25,753 nucleotides of DNA from a virus, in the IMG/VR virus record IMGVR_UViG_3300009433_000048, positions 1-25,753 of that record; one strand, written 5' to 3'. Made by a program: the position numbers and the translations under genes. Of this stretch, positions 7,727 to 14,824 are shown one piece after another. A model generated the notes under the pieces. It worked only from the letters and a program-made list of their open reading frames with translations. It had not been told where the DNA came from and made no database searches. Within the stretch, counting starts at the first letter, position 1. Every line of letters begins with the position of its first letter.

Positions 7727-8059
7727 ATGGCTGACGAAATTAAATTTACAGAAGATGAAATGAAAGATCTTCAAGTAATCCGTGAAAAATACAACAACAT
7801 ACAATTACAATTAGGTGGCTTAAAAATGCAGCAAATTGCAGCAGAAAAGAATGCAACCAGGTTGTTGGAAACAGAAGAATCTCTAATGTCGGCATTAGAA
7901 GATCTTTCTACAGAAGAACAAGACACAGCAAAAGTTCTTAATGATAAGTACGGACCAGGATCATTAGATCCACAAACTGGTGTATTTACACCTAGCACAG
8001 TACCTTCAGCGCCACTTGATAGCAAAGAAGGCTATATAGAACCTGCCGAAAAGGGTTAA
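7727..8059 (+). CDS. Small conserved-type coiled-coil protein upstream of the sheath gene
   Basis: 110 residues with a good AGGAG ribosome site (7715-7719). Residues 1-70 are a heptad-rich, strongly acidic helix (FTEDEMKDLQVIREKYNNIQ and on); residues 73-90 (LNDKYGPGSLDPQTGVFTPS) resemble the short C-terminal motif of a small protein I recall from marine T4-like phages. No catalytic motif or membrane segment is visible. Its position suggests a structural or assembly role in head or tail, but this is unproven. Confidence 0.65.
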   Translation: MADEIKFTEDEMKDLQVIREKYNNIQLQLGGLKMQQIAAEKNATRLLETEESLMSALEDLSTEEQDTAKVLNDKYGPGSLDPQTGVFTPSTVPSAPLDSKEGYIEPAEKG

Positions 8060-8068
8060 TAACTTAAG

Positions 8069-8091
8069 TGCATTTTGAAATATTAAATGCA
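8069..8091 (+). other. Small hairpin in the intergenic region before the sheath gene
   Basis: TGCATTT (8069-8075) and AAATGCA (8085-8091) form a seven-pair stem with a nine-base loop, followed by TATTTATTTT. It could be a weak terminator for the small gene before it or a processing site. The stem is AT-rich, so confidence is low. Confidence 0.3.
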
Positions 8092-8099
8092 TATTTATT
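8091..8099 (+). promoter_or_regulatory. ATATTTATT motif upstream of the sheath gene
   Basis: This nine-base motif recurs exactly at 10607-10615 before the tube gene, at a similar distance from the start codon. Read on the other strand it is AATAAATAT, which contains ATAAATA, the core of T4-type late promoters; the direction would then be antisense. Either reading is tentative. Confidence 0.25.
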
Positions 8100-8139
8100 T
8101 TAAATTGTACTCTTAAAAAACACTTAACGGAGAAATTAA

Positions 8140-10524
8140 ATGGCAGAGAGAATTGTCTCACCGGGCGTATTTACTCGTGAAAAAGATCTCTCTTTCTTAC
8201 CTCAAGGTATTGCCGAAATAGGTGCTGCATTAATAGGTCCTACTAAAAAAGGACCTGCTTTTGTACCAACTGTAATTCGCAATTTCCAAGAGTTTGAAGA
8301 GATGTTCGGATCTTTAGATGATCGTTTTTACGTACCAATAACTGCTAGAGAATATCTACGAAGTGCGGGAACTGTAACAATTGTACGTGTTTTAGGTATC
8401 GGAGGATACTCATCAAACACCGTACAGATTTCTGCAGATAGAAGCGGCACAGAAGAAAAACAACTATACTTAGTACTAGCACCAAATGCTCTGACTGTAG
8501 GAGAATTAACACCTCTCGCATCTACACATGTATCTGGTACATTTAGTGCTTTTGATGTAAGTTCTGGAAGCTATCAGTTTTCCGCATCATTCGATGCCTC
8601 TAGTAACAAATACTATAAGGATGTCTTCAGTGACAATCCAATATCAACTAAAGCACAGGGTAATGACTGTCCCTTTTACATCTATAAGCAGTTTCCAGTA
8701 GGAGCTACAGCAAACGCTTCAGGTGGATCTGCTGTGACAGGCTCTGTTGTACCACTAAATCTTTTACAAGACTACAAGAAGGCATTAACACCTTCTATTC
8801 TTAGTCAAAAACAAGATGGTAATGCTGAGAACTTGTTTCAAGTTGCTTTAAGACATGATGGCGAAACTGAAACAAACAAGCACTTTAAAGTAGCTATATC
8901 AAATGTAAAACAGGCTTCAGAAGTACCAGGTTCAGACTACGGAACTTTTAGTTTACAAGTTAGAAAAATTGATCAGCAAACATTTGCAGCAGCAGATGAT
9001 GAAATTGTAGAACAGTTTGACAACTTAAACTTAGATCCTAAGTCAACAAACTTCTTGTGTAGAAGAGTTGGAACAAGGTGGATTTCTGTTGACTCAGATG
9101 GAAAAGTTAATTACAACGGTGATGCTGAATGGCCAAATCTCTCTAGATATGTCTTCATCACAGGTAGTGCAACATTAAATGAAGGTGGATTTTCAAAAAG
9201 CTTAGTACCTTACGGCCACGCTGCAATGAAGCTTCCACAGTCATGTTCAGTTGACGATCCAACTGATCAACTAGCACAGCTTGTTAATAATACTTTTACA
9301 ACTTCACAGGTAAGCTCAACAACAAGTCAATATGACACTAGTATCTTCTACGGGTTTGATTTCTCAACAGAAGATAATAGAAGTTTTCTAATGCCGTTGG
9401 CAACCGATGCAGCTGTTTATCACAACCCATCATTTAGTTTAGATGATATGGTAGGTGATGCTAAGGCAACATCAGCGTTGTTTGGAGGTGCTACTACTTT
9501 CGCATCTGCTTCAACAGCTGTTAGCTTAACACATTCAAATGTAGCACAAAGAAAATTCTTTGTACCTCTACAAGGTGGATTTGACGGTGTCAATCCTGCA
9601 ATAAAGAAGAATACAGGTAAGAATATTACAGCTGCTAACCAACAAGGACTTGATTGTTCATCATCAACATCAAGTGGATCAGTTGCTTATGAAAGAGCAA
9701 TAAAAGCAATTAGTAATGCTGATGAGTTTGATATAAACTTATTATCTACTCCTGGCTTGATCTACAATTTGCATCCAAGCCCAATAAATCTTGCACAACA
9801 AACTGTACAAGATAGAGGTGATACATTTTATGTATTTGACTCAGTAGCTTGGGGTGATGGTATAAACACTGCTGTCAACGCTATAACTAGTGTTGATACA
9901 AACTATGCAGCTACTTATTATCCGTGGGTAAAACTACTTGATGATACAGTAAACTTACCGATATGGGTACCACCTTCAGTGGTAATTCCTGGTGTGATAG
10001 CTCAAAATGATAGAGTTGCACATGAATGGTTTGCACCTGCTGGTTTGAATCGTGGTGGATTAAGAGGTGTATTAGAGGCTAAAACTAGACTAACACACGC
10101 TGAAAGAGACTTGCTGTATGAAAATAGGATCAACCCTATTGCATCATTCCCAGGTCAAGGCGTTGTAGTTTTTGGTCAAAAAACACTTCAATCAAAGCCA
10201 TCTGCGCTTGATAGAATCAATGTTCGTAGGTTGTTAATTAGGCTTAAGAAGTTTATTGCTAGTTCTTCACGCTACTTATTGTTTGAAAACAATACAGTTG
10301 CAACAAGAGCAAGATTCTTAAACATAGTTAACCCTTATCTTGATTCAGTACAATCAAATCAAGGACTAACTGGTTTTAGAGTTGTAATGGATGACAGTAA
10401 CAACACACCAGATGTGATCGATAGAAATCAGCTGGTAGGACAGATATTTATACAGCCTGCAAGGTCTGTAGAATTTATCGTTCTTGACTTCGTTGTTCAG
10501 CCATCAGGAGCAACTTTCCAATAA
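8140..10524 (+). CDS. gp18: Tail sheath protein (T4 gp18-like)
   Basis: 794 residues, against 659 in T4 gp18. The N-terminal part is the conserved sheath start (IVSPGVFTREKDLSFLPQG, then AALIGPTKKGPAFVPTVI and an FxEFxxxFG block). The C-terminal quarter is the conserved inner domain that wraps the tube: WFAPAGLNRGGL, LLYENRINPIASFPGQGVVV, FGQKTL, RINVRRLLIRLKKFI and the final FIVLDFVVQPSG. The middle, rich in Ser/Thr/Asn, holds the variable outer domains and accounts for the extra length. The protein polymerises around the tail tube and contracts on infection. A GGAG site precedes the start, and a strong terminator follows, separating sheath from tube transcription. Confidence 0.95.
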   Translation: MAERIVSPGVFTREKDLSFLPQGIAEIGAALIGPTKKGPAFVPTVIRNFQEFEEMFGSLDDRFYVPITAREYLRSAGTVTIVRVLGIGGYSSNTVQISADRSGTEEKQLYLVLAPNALTVGELTPLASTHVSGTFSAFDVSSGSYQFSASFDASSNKYYKDVFSDNPISTKAQGNDCPFYIYKQFPVGATANASGGSAVTGSVVPLNLLQDYKKALTPSILSQKQDGNAENLFQVALRHDGETETNKHFKVAISNVKQASEVPGSDYGTFSLQVRKIDQQTFAAADDEIVEQFDNLNLDPKSTNFLCRRVGTRWISVDSDGKVNYNGDAEWPNLSRYVFITGSATLNEGGFSKSLVPYGHAAMKLPQSCSVDDPTDQLAQLVNNTFTTSQVSSTTSQYDTSIFYGFDFSTEDNRSFLMPLATDAAVYHNPSFSLDDMVGDAKATSALFGGATTFASASTAVSLTHSNVAQRKFFVPLQGGFDGVNPAIKKNTGKNITAANQQGLDCSSSTSSGSVAYERAIKAISNADEFDINLLSTPGLIYNLHPSPINLAQQTVQDRGDTFYVFDSVAWGDGINTAVNAITSVDTNYAATYYPWVKLLDDTVNLPIWVPPSVVIPGVIAQNDRVAHEWFAPAGLNRGGLRGVLEAKTRLTHAERDLLYENRINPIASFPGQGVVVFGQKTLQSKPSALDRINVRRLLIRLKKFIASSSRYLLFENNTVATRARFLNIVNPYLDSVQSNQGLTGFRVVMDDSNNTPDVIDRNQLVGQIFIQPARSVEFIVLDFVVQPSGATFQ

Positions 10525-10544
10525 ATCTTGGTTGAAAAACAGTT

Positions 10545-10576
10545 AAAAAGCCCAGACTAATACTCTGGGCTTTTTT
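10545..10576 (+). terminator. Strong rho-independent terminator after the sheath gene
   Basis: A perfect 12-pair stem, AAAAAGCCCAGA (10545-10556) with TCTGGGCTTTTT (10564-10575), a seven-base loop CTAATAC, and a T-run continuing to 10576. The A-tract on the left makes it usable in both directions. It would end sheath transcripts and make tube expression depend on its own promoter or on read-through. Confidence 0.9.
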
Positions 10577-10606
10577 CTTTTATACAGTATTTTTCCTGAG
10601 TTCTTG

Positions 10607-10615
10607 ATATTTATT
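10607..10615 (+). promoter_or_regulatory. ATATTTATT motif upstream of the tube gene
   Basis: Exact copy of the nine bases at 8091-8099, located 43 bases before the tube start and just after the terminator, where a promoter is needed. Assignment as a late promoter is inference. Confidence 0.3.
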
Positions 10616-10649
10616 ACTGAATGAAATAAAACCTTTATGGAGAAATAGA

Positions 10650-11138
10650 ATGCCACAGCTGATAGATCCGACAGATATAATGTTTACTCAATTTGAACCA
10701 AAAGTTCAAAATAGGTTCATTATGTATATAGAGGGAATTCCAGCTTACACAATAAAAGCAGCTGCAAGACCTCAAATTAATTTCGAAGACATCACATTAG
10801 ATCATATTAATGTAAAACGTTATGTAAAAGGGAAAGGCGATTGGCAACCCCTAACAATAACAATGTATGATCCAGTTGTACCTTCCGCTGCGCAAGCAAC
10901 AATGGAATGGGTTAGATTATCACATGAATCTGTAACTGGTCGTGATGGCTACTCAGACTTTTATAAGAAAAACGTAACATTTAATGTTCTTGGACCTGTA
11001 GGTGACATAGTAGAAGAATGGCAATTAGTTGGAACTTATATCCAACAGGCTAACTTCGGCACACTTGATTGGTCTGCAAATGAGCCAGTCAATATTGAAT
11101 TGACACTCAGATACGATTACGCTGTACTACAGTTCTAA
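10650..11138 (+). CDS. gp19: Tail tube protein (T4 gp19-like)
   Basis: 162 residues, one less than T4 gp19. It has the typical features: MFTQFEPKVQNRFIMYIEGI (residues 11-30) at the start of the beta-barrel, then IPAYTIKAAARPQI, VKRYVKGKGDWQPLTITMYD and a final INIELTLRYDYA-like strand (NIELTLRYDYAVLQF). The protein stacks as hexameric rings inside the sheath. A GGAG ribosome site lies nine bases upstream. It is preceded by a terminator and followed by a structured intergenic region, so it may be expressed at its own, higher level. Confidence 0.95.
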   Translation: MPQLIDPTDIMFTQFEPKVQNRFIMYIEGIPAYTIKAAARPQINFEDITLDHINVKRYVKGKGDWQPLTITMYDPVVPSAAQATMEWVRLSHESVTGRDGYSDFYKKNVTFNVLGPVGDIVEEWQLVGTYIQQANFGTLDWSANEPVNIELTLRYDYAVLQF

Positions 11139-11151
11139 TCAAAAATTTATA

Positions 11152-11202
11152 GTGAACTGCTTCGACTTCCGTCGTGGCATTCTGATGTTAAAGTTAGTTC
11201 AC
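11152..11202 (+). other. Structured intergenic RNA element between tube and gp26-like genes
   Basis: An outer inverted repeat GTGAACT (11152-11158) / AGTTCAC (11196-11202) encloses a hairpin: GCTTCGAC (11159-11166), loop TTCC, GTCGTGGC (11171-11178), with one U-U mismatch and one G-U pair. The rest of the interval, 11179-11195, would be an unpaired bulge. This part of the gap is locally GC-rich compared with its surroundings and has no T-run, so it is not a plain terminator. It may be an RNA processing, stability or regulatory element ahead of the gene at 11240. Confidence 0.45.
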
Positions 11203-11239
11203 AACTAGTTATGTAAGACAAGTAAACAAAGGAGTTATA

Positions 11240-12007
11240 ATGTCTACAGTAAAAAAAGAAAGTAGGTTCCCTACTGAAGTAGTGGACCTTCCAAGCAAGG
11301 GACTCGTGTACCCAGAAGGCCACCCATTATCAAATGGTAAAGTCGAAATAAAATACATGACAGCAAGAGAAGAAGATATTCTAACGTCAGTCAATCTTAT
11401 ACAAGACGGAACTGTTATAGACGAATTGCTAAAATCAGTAGTTATTACTAAAGTTAATTTTGATGACATTATTATTGGTGATAAAAACGCAATTATGTTA
11501 GCAACAAGAATCTTAGGATACGGTAAAGAATATAAAGCAGAAGTTATCTGTAAAGAATGTGGAACAAAAGAAGAAACAGACTTCGATTTAACTGTATACA
11601 AATACAAAGATATAGATGAATCAAAATTCGCAAACGGAAATAAATTTGAGTATGAGCTTCCAAACTCTAAGAGAAAGATAGAGTTTAAATTGCTGACACA
11701 AGGAGACGAAGCAAAAGTAATCAAAGAGATACAGCGCCAAAGAGATGCAGGAATAAAAGCTATAGGTGAAATAACAACACGACTAAGGTATCAATTGATT
11801 TCTGTTGATGGTGAATCTGATCCTGAGACAATCACAAACTTTATTAACAATGAGTTTTTTGCTGTAGATTCTAGAGCTTTTAGAGAACACTATGCTGCTC
11901 TATCACCAGACGTAGATTTTAAGACACACTTTGGATGTGCTGCATGTAAAGCAGTACAAGACGTAGAATTGCCCATACAGACAAATTTCTTCTGGCCTTC
12001 CCGGTAG
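11240..12007 (+). CDS. gp26: Baseplate hub/assembly protein, T4 gp26-like (T4_baseplate family), zero-frame product
   Basis: 255 residues, against 208 in T4 gp26, with an AAGGAG ribosome site. The N-terminus carries the family signature: VVDLPSKGLVYPEGHPL (14-30) then VEIKYMTAREEDILTS (35-50), followed by VIDELLKSVVI. Two Cys pairs, C104xxC107 and C233xxC236, could form a zinc ribbon closing the fold. gp26 acts in assembly of the T4 central baseplate hub. It lies upstream of the tape measure gene, where other myophages keep their tail assembly chaperones. The zero-frame end is NFFWPSR and TAG at 12005-12007; a slippery heptamer at 11983-11989 could shift some ribosomes into the next ORF. Confidence 0.85.
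   Translation: MSTVKKESRFPTEVVDLPSKGLVYPEGHPLSNGKVEIKYMTAREEDILTSVNLIQDGTVIDELLKSVVITKVNFDDIIIGDKNAIMLATRILGYGKEYKAEVICKECGTKEETDFDLTVYKYKDIDESKFANGNKFEYELPNSKRKIEFKLLTQGDEAKVIKEIQRQRDAGIKAIGEITTRLRYQLISVDGESDPETITNFINNEFFAVDSRAFREHYAALSPDVDFKTHFGCAACKAVQDVELPIQTNFFWPSR
11983..11989 (+). promoter_or_regulatory. Candidate -1 programmed frameshift site, A AAT TTC
   Basis: The heptamer fits X XXY YYZ in the correct phase of the gp26-like frame: AAT (Asn249) and TTC (Phe250) can re-pair as AAA and TTT. The zero-frame stop follows 16 bases later. Only a weak CGG/CCG stem (12002-12004 with 12011-12013) is visible downstream and no clear upstream Shine-Dalgarno-like stimulator, so efficiency cannot be judged. 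Confidence 0.55.
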
Positions 12008-12216
12008 ACCCCGAATACAAGCCGATAGTACATGATGCAATATTCAGCCTCATTTACTACAGTGAAGGCGCATTTACATTCGGTGATGTGTATGAAATGC
12101 CAGTATACTTACGAAAATTTTATACTGATAAGCTGATCAAAGCTAGGACAAAAGAGAACGAGCAAGTCAAAAAAGTTTCTACAACATCAAGACCAAATAT
12201 ACAAAGACCTGGTTAA
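11989..12216 (+). CDS. Start-less ORF in the -1 frame, probable C-terminal extension of the gp26-like protein
   Basis: This stretch reads open for 75 codons to TAA at 12214-12216 in the -1 frame. The frame is open upstream only from 11950 and has no ATG, GTG or TTG before GTG 12088 and ATG 12097, which would leave about 40 codons. The sequence looks like real protein: PVDPEYKPIVHDAIFSLIYY, then SEGAFTFGDVYEMPVYLRKF and a charged tail. It resembles the short tail/baseplate proteins that follow gp26 in related phages, though I cannot confirm this. With the -1 shift after Phe250 the fused product would be 325 residues. Alternatives are a sequencing indel or an unusual start codon. Confidence 0.6.
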   Translation, partial: LLAFPVDPEYKPIVHDAIFSLIYYSEGAFTFGDVYEMPVYLRKFYTDKLIKARTKENEQVKKVSTTSRPNIQRPG

Positions 12217-12224
12217 TAATTTAG

Positions 12225-12268
12225 AAAACTCGATAATTATATCTGTATAATATTATATTAGGAGTTTT
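12225..12268 (+). promoter_or_regulatory. Hairpin that would mask the ribosome site of the small membrane gene
   Basis: AAAACTC (12225-12231) pairs with GAGTTTT (12262-12268), which includes most of the AGGAG ribosome site (12260-12264) of the gene at 12272. The inner sequence is AT-rich with partly complementary ATAATTAT and ATAATATTAT tracts. Transcripts starting upstream would fold and hide the site, while one starting inside would not. The T4 lysozyme gene is a known case of such control. Confidence 0.35.
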
Positions 12269-12271
12269 GCA

Positions 12272-12541
12272 ATGAAAAAATCTAAAATGAATGAAATAGC
12301 ACCAGCAGCGGTTGCAACATTTCTTATTGGAAGTTATATTTTATCTAAGCTAAAAGGGCAAGACTCTAAAGCAAAGAGAATAGCAAACCAAACAAAAGCT
12401 CTAGACTCAAAGATACAGTCACAATTAGATGCTATTGATAGACAAATAGATGCTAATGCAGAAGAAGTAAGAAAGAAAATAGAGAAAATGCCTGCTGATC
12501 AAAGGGCGAGGGTTGAAAAAATAGCAGCAATGTTTAAATAG
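12272..12541 (+). CDS. Small protein with N-terminal membrane segment and coiled coil
   Basis: 89 residues. After a basic start (MKKSKMNE) comes a hydrophobic segment, APAAVATFLIGSYILSKL (10-27), long enough for one membrane helix. The rest is a charged amphipathic helix (LDSKIQSQLDAIDRQIDANA, then EEVRKKIEKM). It lies between the gp26-like region and the tape measure gene. It could be a hub or tape-measure partner, or a membrane protein of the host envelope; no lysis-protein motif was recognised. Its ribosome site may be masked by a hairpin. Confidence 0.6.
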   Translation: MKKSKMNEIAPAAVATFLIGSYILSKLKGQDSKAKRIANQTKALDSKIQSQLDAIDRQIDANAEEVRKKIEKMPADQRARVEKIAAMFK

Positions 12542-12550
12542 GGAATATCA

Positions 12551-14824
12551 ATGCCCACAGTCACACAAAACGAAGTTAACTTACTAAAGCAGAAAGAAAA
12601 GCTACAAGAAAAAATAAATGATCTTGAAGCTAAGCAAGGTAGACTGTCACAAGCAGAAAGAGGAAAGCTTAAAGAGTTAGCAGTCCAGATGGATACACTT
12701 GATGTATCACTAACAAGTGTCACAAGTAAATTTGATATGGCTATTAAAAATCTTTCAGACCTTGCAAAAAGCGGAAGCGATGCGAAGATGGCATTTGAAA
12801 AGCTTGGCGCAACAAATGTTGACAAAGATTTAAGAAAAATAGCAGAGCAGTCGAATAAATCAGCAGAGTCTATAGCTTCTATGGTTGATAAGCTAAAAAC
12901 TCTTAATGCCCAGGGTCAAGGACAATCAAAAGCTGCAGCAGCAATAGAATCTTCACTAGCAATTGAGTCTGATATTCTTGGCATTTACGATGACAAATCA
13001 AAACTACTTACTTCAAATTTAATCTCTCTAGAGGCAGAAGTAGAGTTAGCTATATCTTTGCTTGATAAAAAAAGCGAAGAATATGAAATTGAATTAAATT
13101 TCTTAACTACTCAAAGACAAAGAGTACAAAATTTACAAACTCAACAGTCAAGGGCAAAGACACTAAATGATGTTGAGTCCAAAGGTGCAGAAATACAGAA
13201 AAAAATCGCTGAGTTTGCAAGTAATTTCGCTTCAGCTCAAGGGACAGCACTTATCGTAACAGGTGCTCTTGTTAAGGTTTTACAATTTGCTGCAAATGAA
13301 ACACGCGCAGTTCAAGAAGCAACAGGCGGTACGATAGGTAATTCAGCAGCATTAGCAGCAAATTTTAGAGCAAATTTAGGAACAACACAAAATTTATTAG
13401 GCACATTTACAGGTGTTAACTCAAAGATAAGAGATGCTGCATTTGAGGCTGGTAAAGTTGCAGACAATATGGATCTTGCAAATAATATGGCTATTGGAGT
13501 ATCTGACGCAACTCTTGCAATGCAGACAGGTTTAAGTAGCACACAAGTCGCAGAACTAGCTCAAATGATGTCAGAGGTCACTGATGTATCACGTGAAGGC
13601 GCATCTGCACAATTGGTAACCGTGCAAGCTCTAGCACAAGCTAACAAAGTTAACCCATCAAAAGTATTCGCATCTATGGCACAAAATGCAACAGTGTTAG
13701 CATCAATGACAGACGGATCTGCAGAGTCTATGGGTAAATTAGCAGTGCAGGCAGCGAAAGCTGGTGTAGAATTAAGCTCATTAGAATCTATTGCTGATAG
13801 CTTATTAAATATAGAAACATCAATAGCAGCAGAGTTTGAAGCTGAAGTATTGCTAGGTAGACAATTAAATTTAGATGCTGCTAGAAGATTCGCACTAAAC
13901 AACGACAATGAAGGCTTAATAAGAGAAATACAAAAGAATTTACAGGGTACAAGTTTTAGTGACCTAAACAGGTTACAAAGACAATCATTAGCTGCAGCAC
14001 TCGGAGTTAATGTAGCAGATCTCGGAAGAATAATAAGTCGTTCTGGAAATCAAAATGTTGTTGATGTTCAAGACCAGCAATTAAAAGGTTTAATGGAACT
14101 AAACGCACAAGGATCTTTAACTAATGATCTTTTAGGACAAATTTATAAGGCTGTATTTGCAATTGCAGCTGTTCAAGCTGTTGGAGGATTAAGTAAGATA
14201 GCAGAAAGCTTTAAAAATTTTAGTGGTGGTGGTATACTAAACTCATTTGGTAAAGGAATGCAAACATTTAATAGAGGCGGCGGTCCGGGTTTTGGTAGAA
14301 CACTATTAGGGAACGCAAGTAGACTCAAAGGTCCTGCAGCATTAGCAGCACTAACTGCAATTCCTGAGCTTATTGCATCACAAGATAAAGTTAGAGATGG
14401 AGCAGGAATATTTGGAAGAATTGGTGGTGGGATTGCAGCAGGTGCTGGATTAGGTGCTCTCGGAATGAATCCATATACAGTAATCGGTGGTGGTATACTA
14501 GGTGGAATATTTGGTGAAGCAGCGGTAGAAGGTTTAGTTGACTTGTTTAGAGGTGGATTTGCAAACGGTGGACCAGTAACAGAATCAGGTCTTGCAATGG
14601 TAGGTGAGAGAGGACCAGAGTTAGTAGCATTAGGTCGTGGATCACACGTAGTTCCGAATCACTATTTAGGTGGTTATCAAGGCGGTGCTACAAATATGAA
14701 AATTTCTGATCCAGATACACATCGTGCATTAATGACAATAGCATCACACTTAGAATCAATAAATACAAATACAGCAAACACTACAAAAGGTGTTAATAAT
14801 ATAGGCATAGCGACAGGAGCATAA
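12551..14824 (+). CDS. Tail tape measure protein
   Basis: 757 residues. The first 200 or so are coiled coil (LLKQKEKLQEKINDLEAKQG and on), the middle is Ala/Ser-rich helical, and residues about 620-665 form Gly-rich hydrophobic segments (GIGGGIAAGAGLGALGMNPY). The C-terminal region has the hallmark GGPVTESGLAMVGERGPELV with a following SHVVPN, near residues 673-702, as in tape measure proteins of many phages. The protein sets tail length; at roughly 1.5 angstrom per residue this would be near 110 nm, close to T4. It is expected to be ejected into the host. The start has a weak AGGGA overlapping the previous stop, and the stop overlaps the next start (TAATG). Confidence 0.88.
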   Translation: MPTVTQNEVNLLKQKEKLQEKINDLEAKQGRLSQAERGKLKELAVQMDTLDVSLTSVTSKFDMAIKNLSDLAKSGSDAKMAFEKLGATNVDKDLRKIAEQSNKSAESIASMVDKLKTLNAQGQGQSKAAAAIESSLAIESDILGIYDDKSKLLTSNLISLEAEVELAISLLDKKSEEYEIELNFLTTQRQRVQNLQTQQSRAKTLNDVESKGAEIQKKIAEFASNFASAQGTALIVTGALVKVLQFAANETRAVQEATGGTIGNSAALAANFRANLGTTQNLLGTFTGVNSKIRDAAFEAGKVADNMDLANNMAIGVSDATLAMQTGLSSTQVAELAQMMSEVTDVSREGASAQLVTVQALAQANKVNPSKVFASMAQNATVLASMTDGSAESMGKLAVQAAKAGVELSSLESIADSLLNIETSIAAEFEAEVLLGRQLNLDAARRFALNNDNEGLIREIQKNLQGTSFSDLNRLQRQSLAAALGVNVADLGRIISRSGNQNVVDVQDQQLKGLMELNAQGSLTNDLLGQIYKAVFAIAAVQAVGGLSKIAESFKNFSGGGILNSFGKGMQTFNRGGGPGFGRTLLGNASRLKGPAALAALTAIPELIASQDKVRDGAGIFGRIGGGIAAGAGLGALGMNPYTVIGGGILGGIFGEAAVEGLVDLFRGGFANGGPVTESGLAMVGERGPELVALGRGSHVVPNHYLGGYQGGATNMKISDPDTHRALMTIASHLESINTNTANTTKGVNNIGIATGA

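Noticed and set aside
11209-11724. Long minus-strand open frame opposite the gp26-like gene
   Set aside because: It is antisense to a recognised gene and has shadow-type Ser/Leu-rich composition with no family signal.
13312-13908. Minus-strand open frames opposite the tape measure gene
   Set aside because: Ala/Ser-rich mirror of helical coding sequence; no plausible ribosome site was noted and the real gene is clear on the plus strand.
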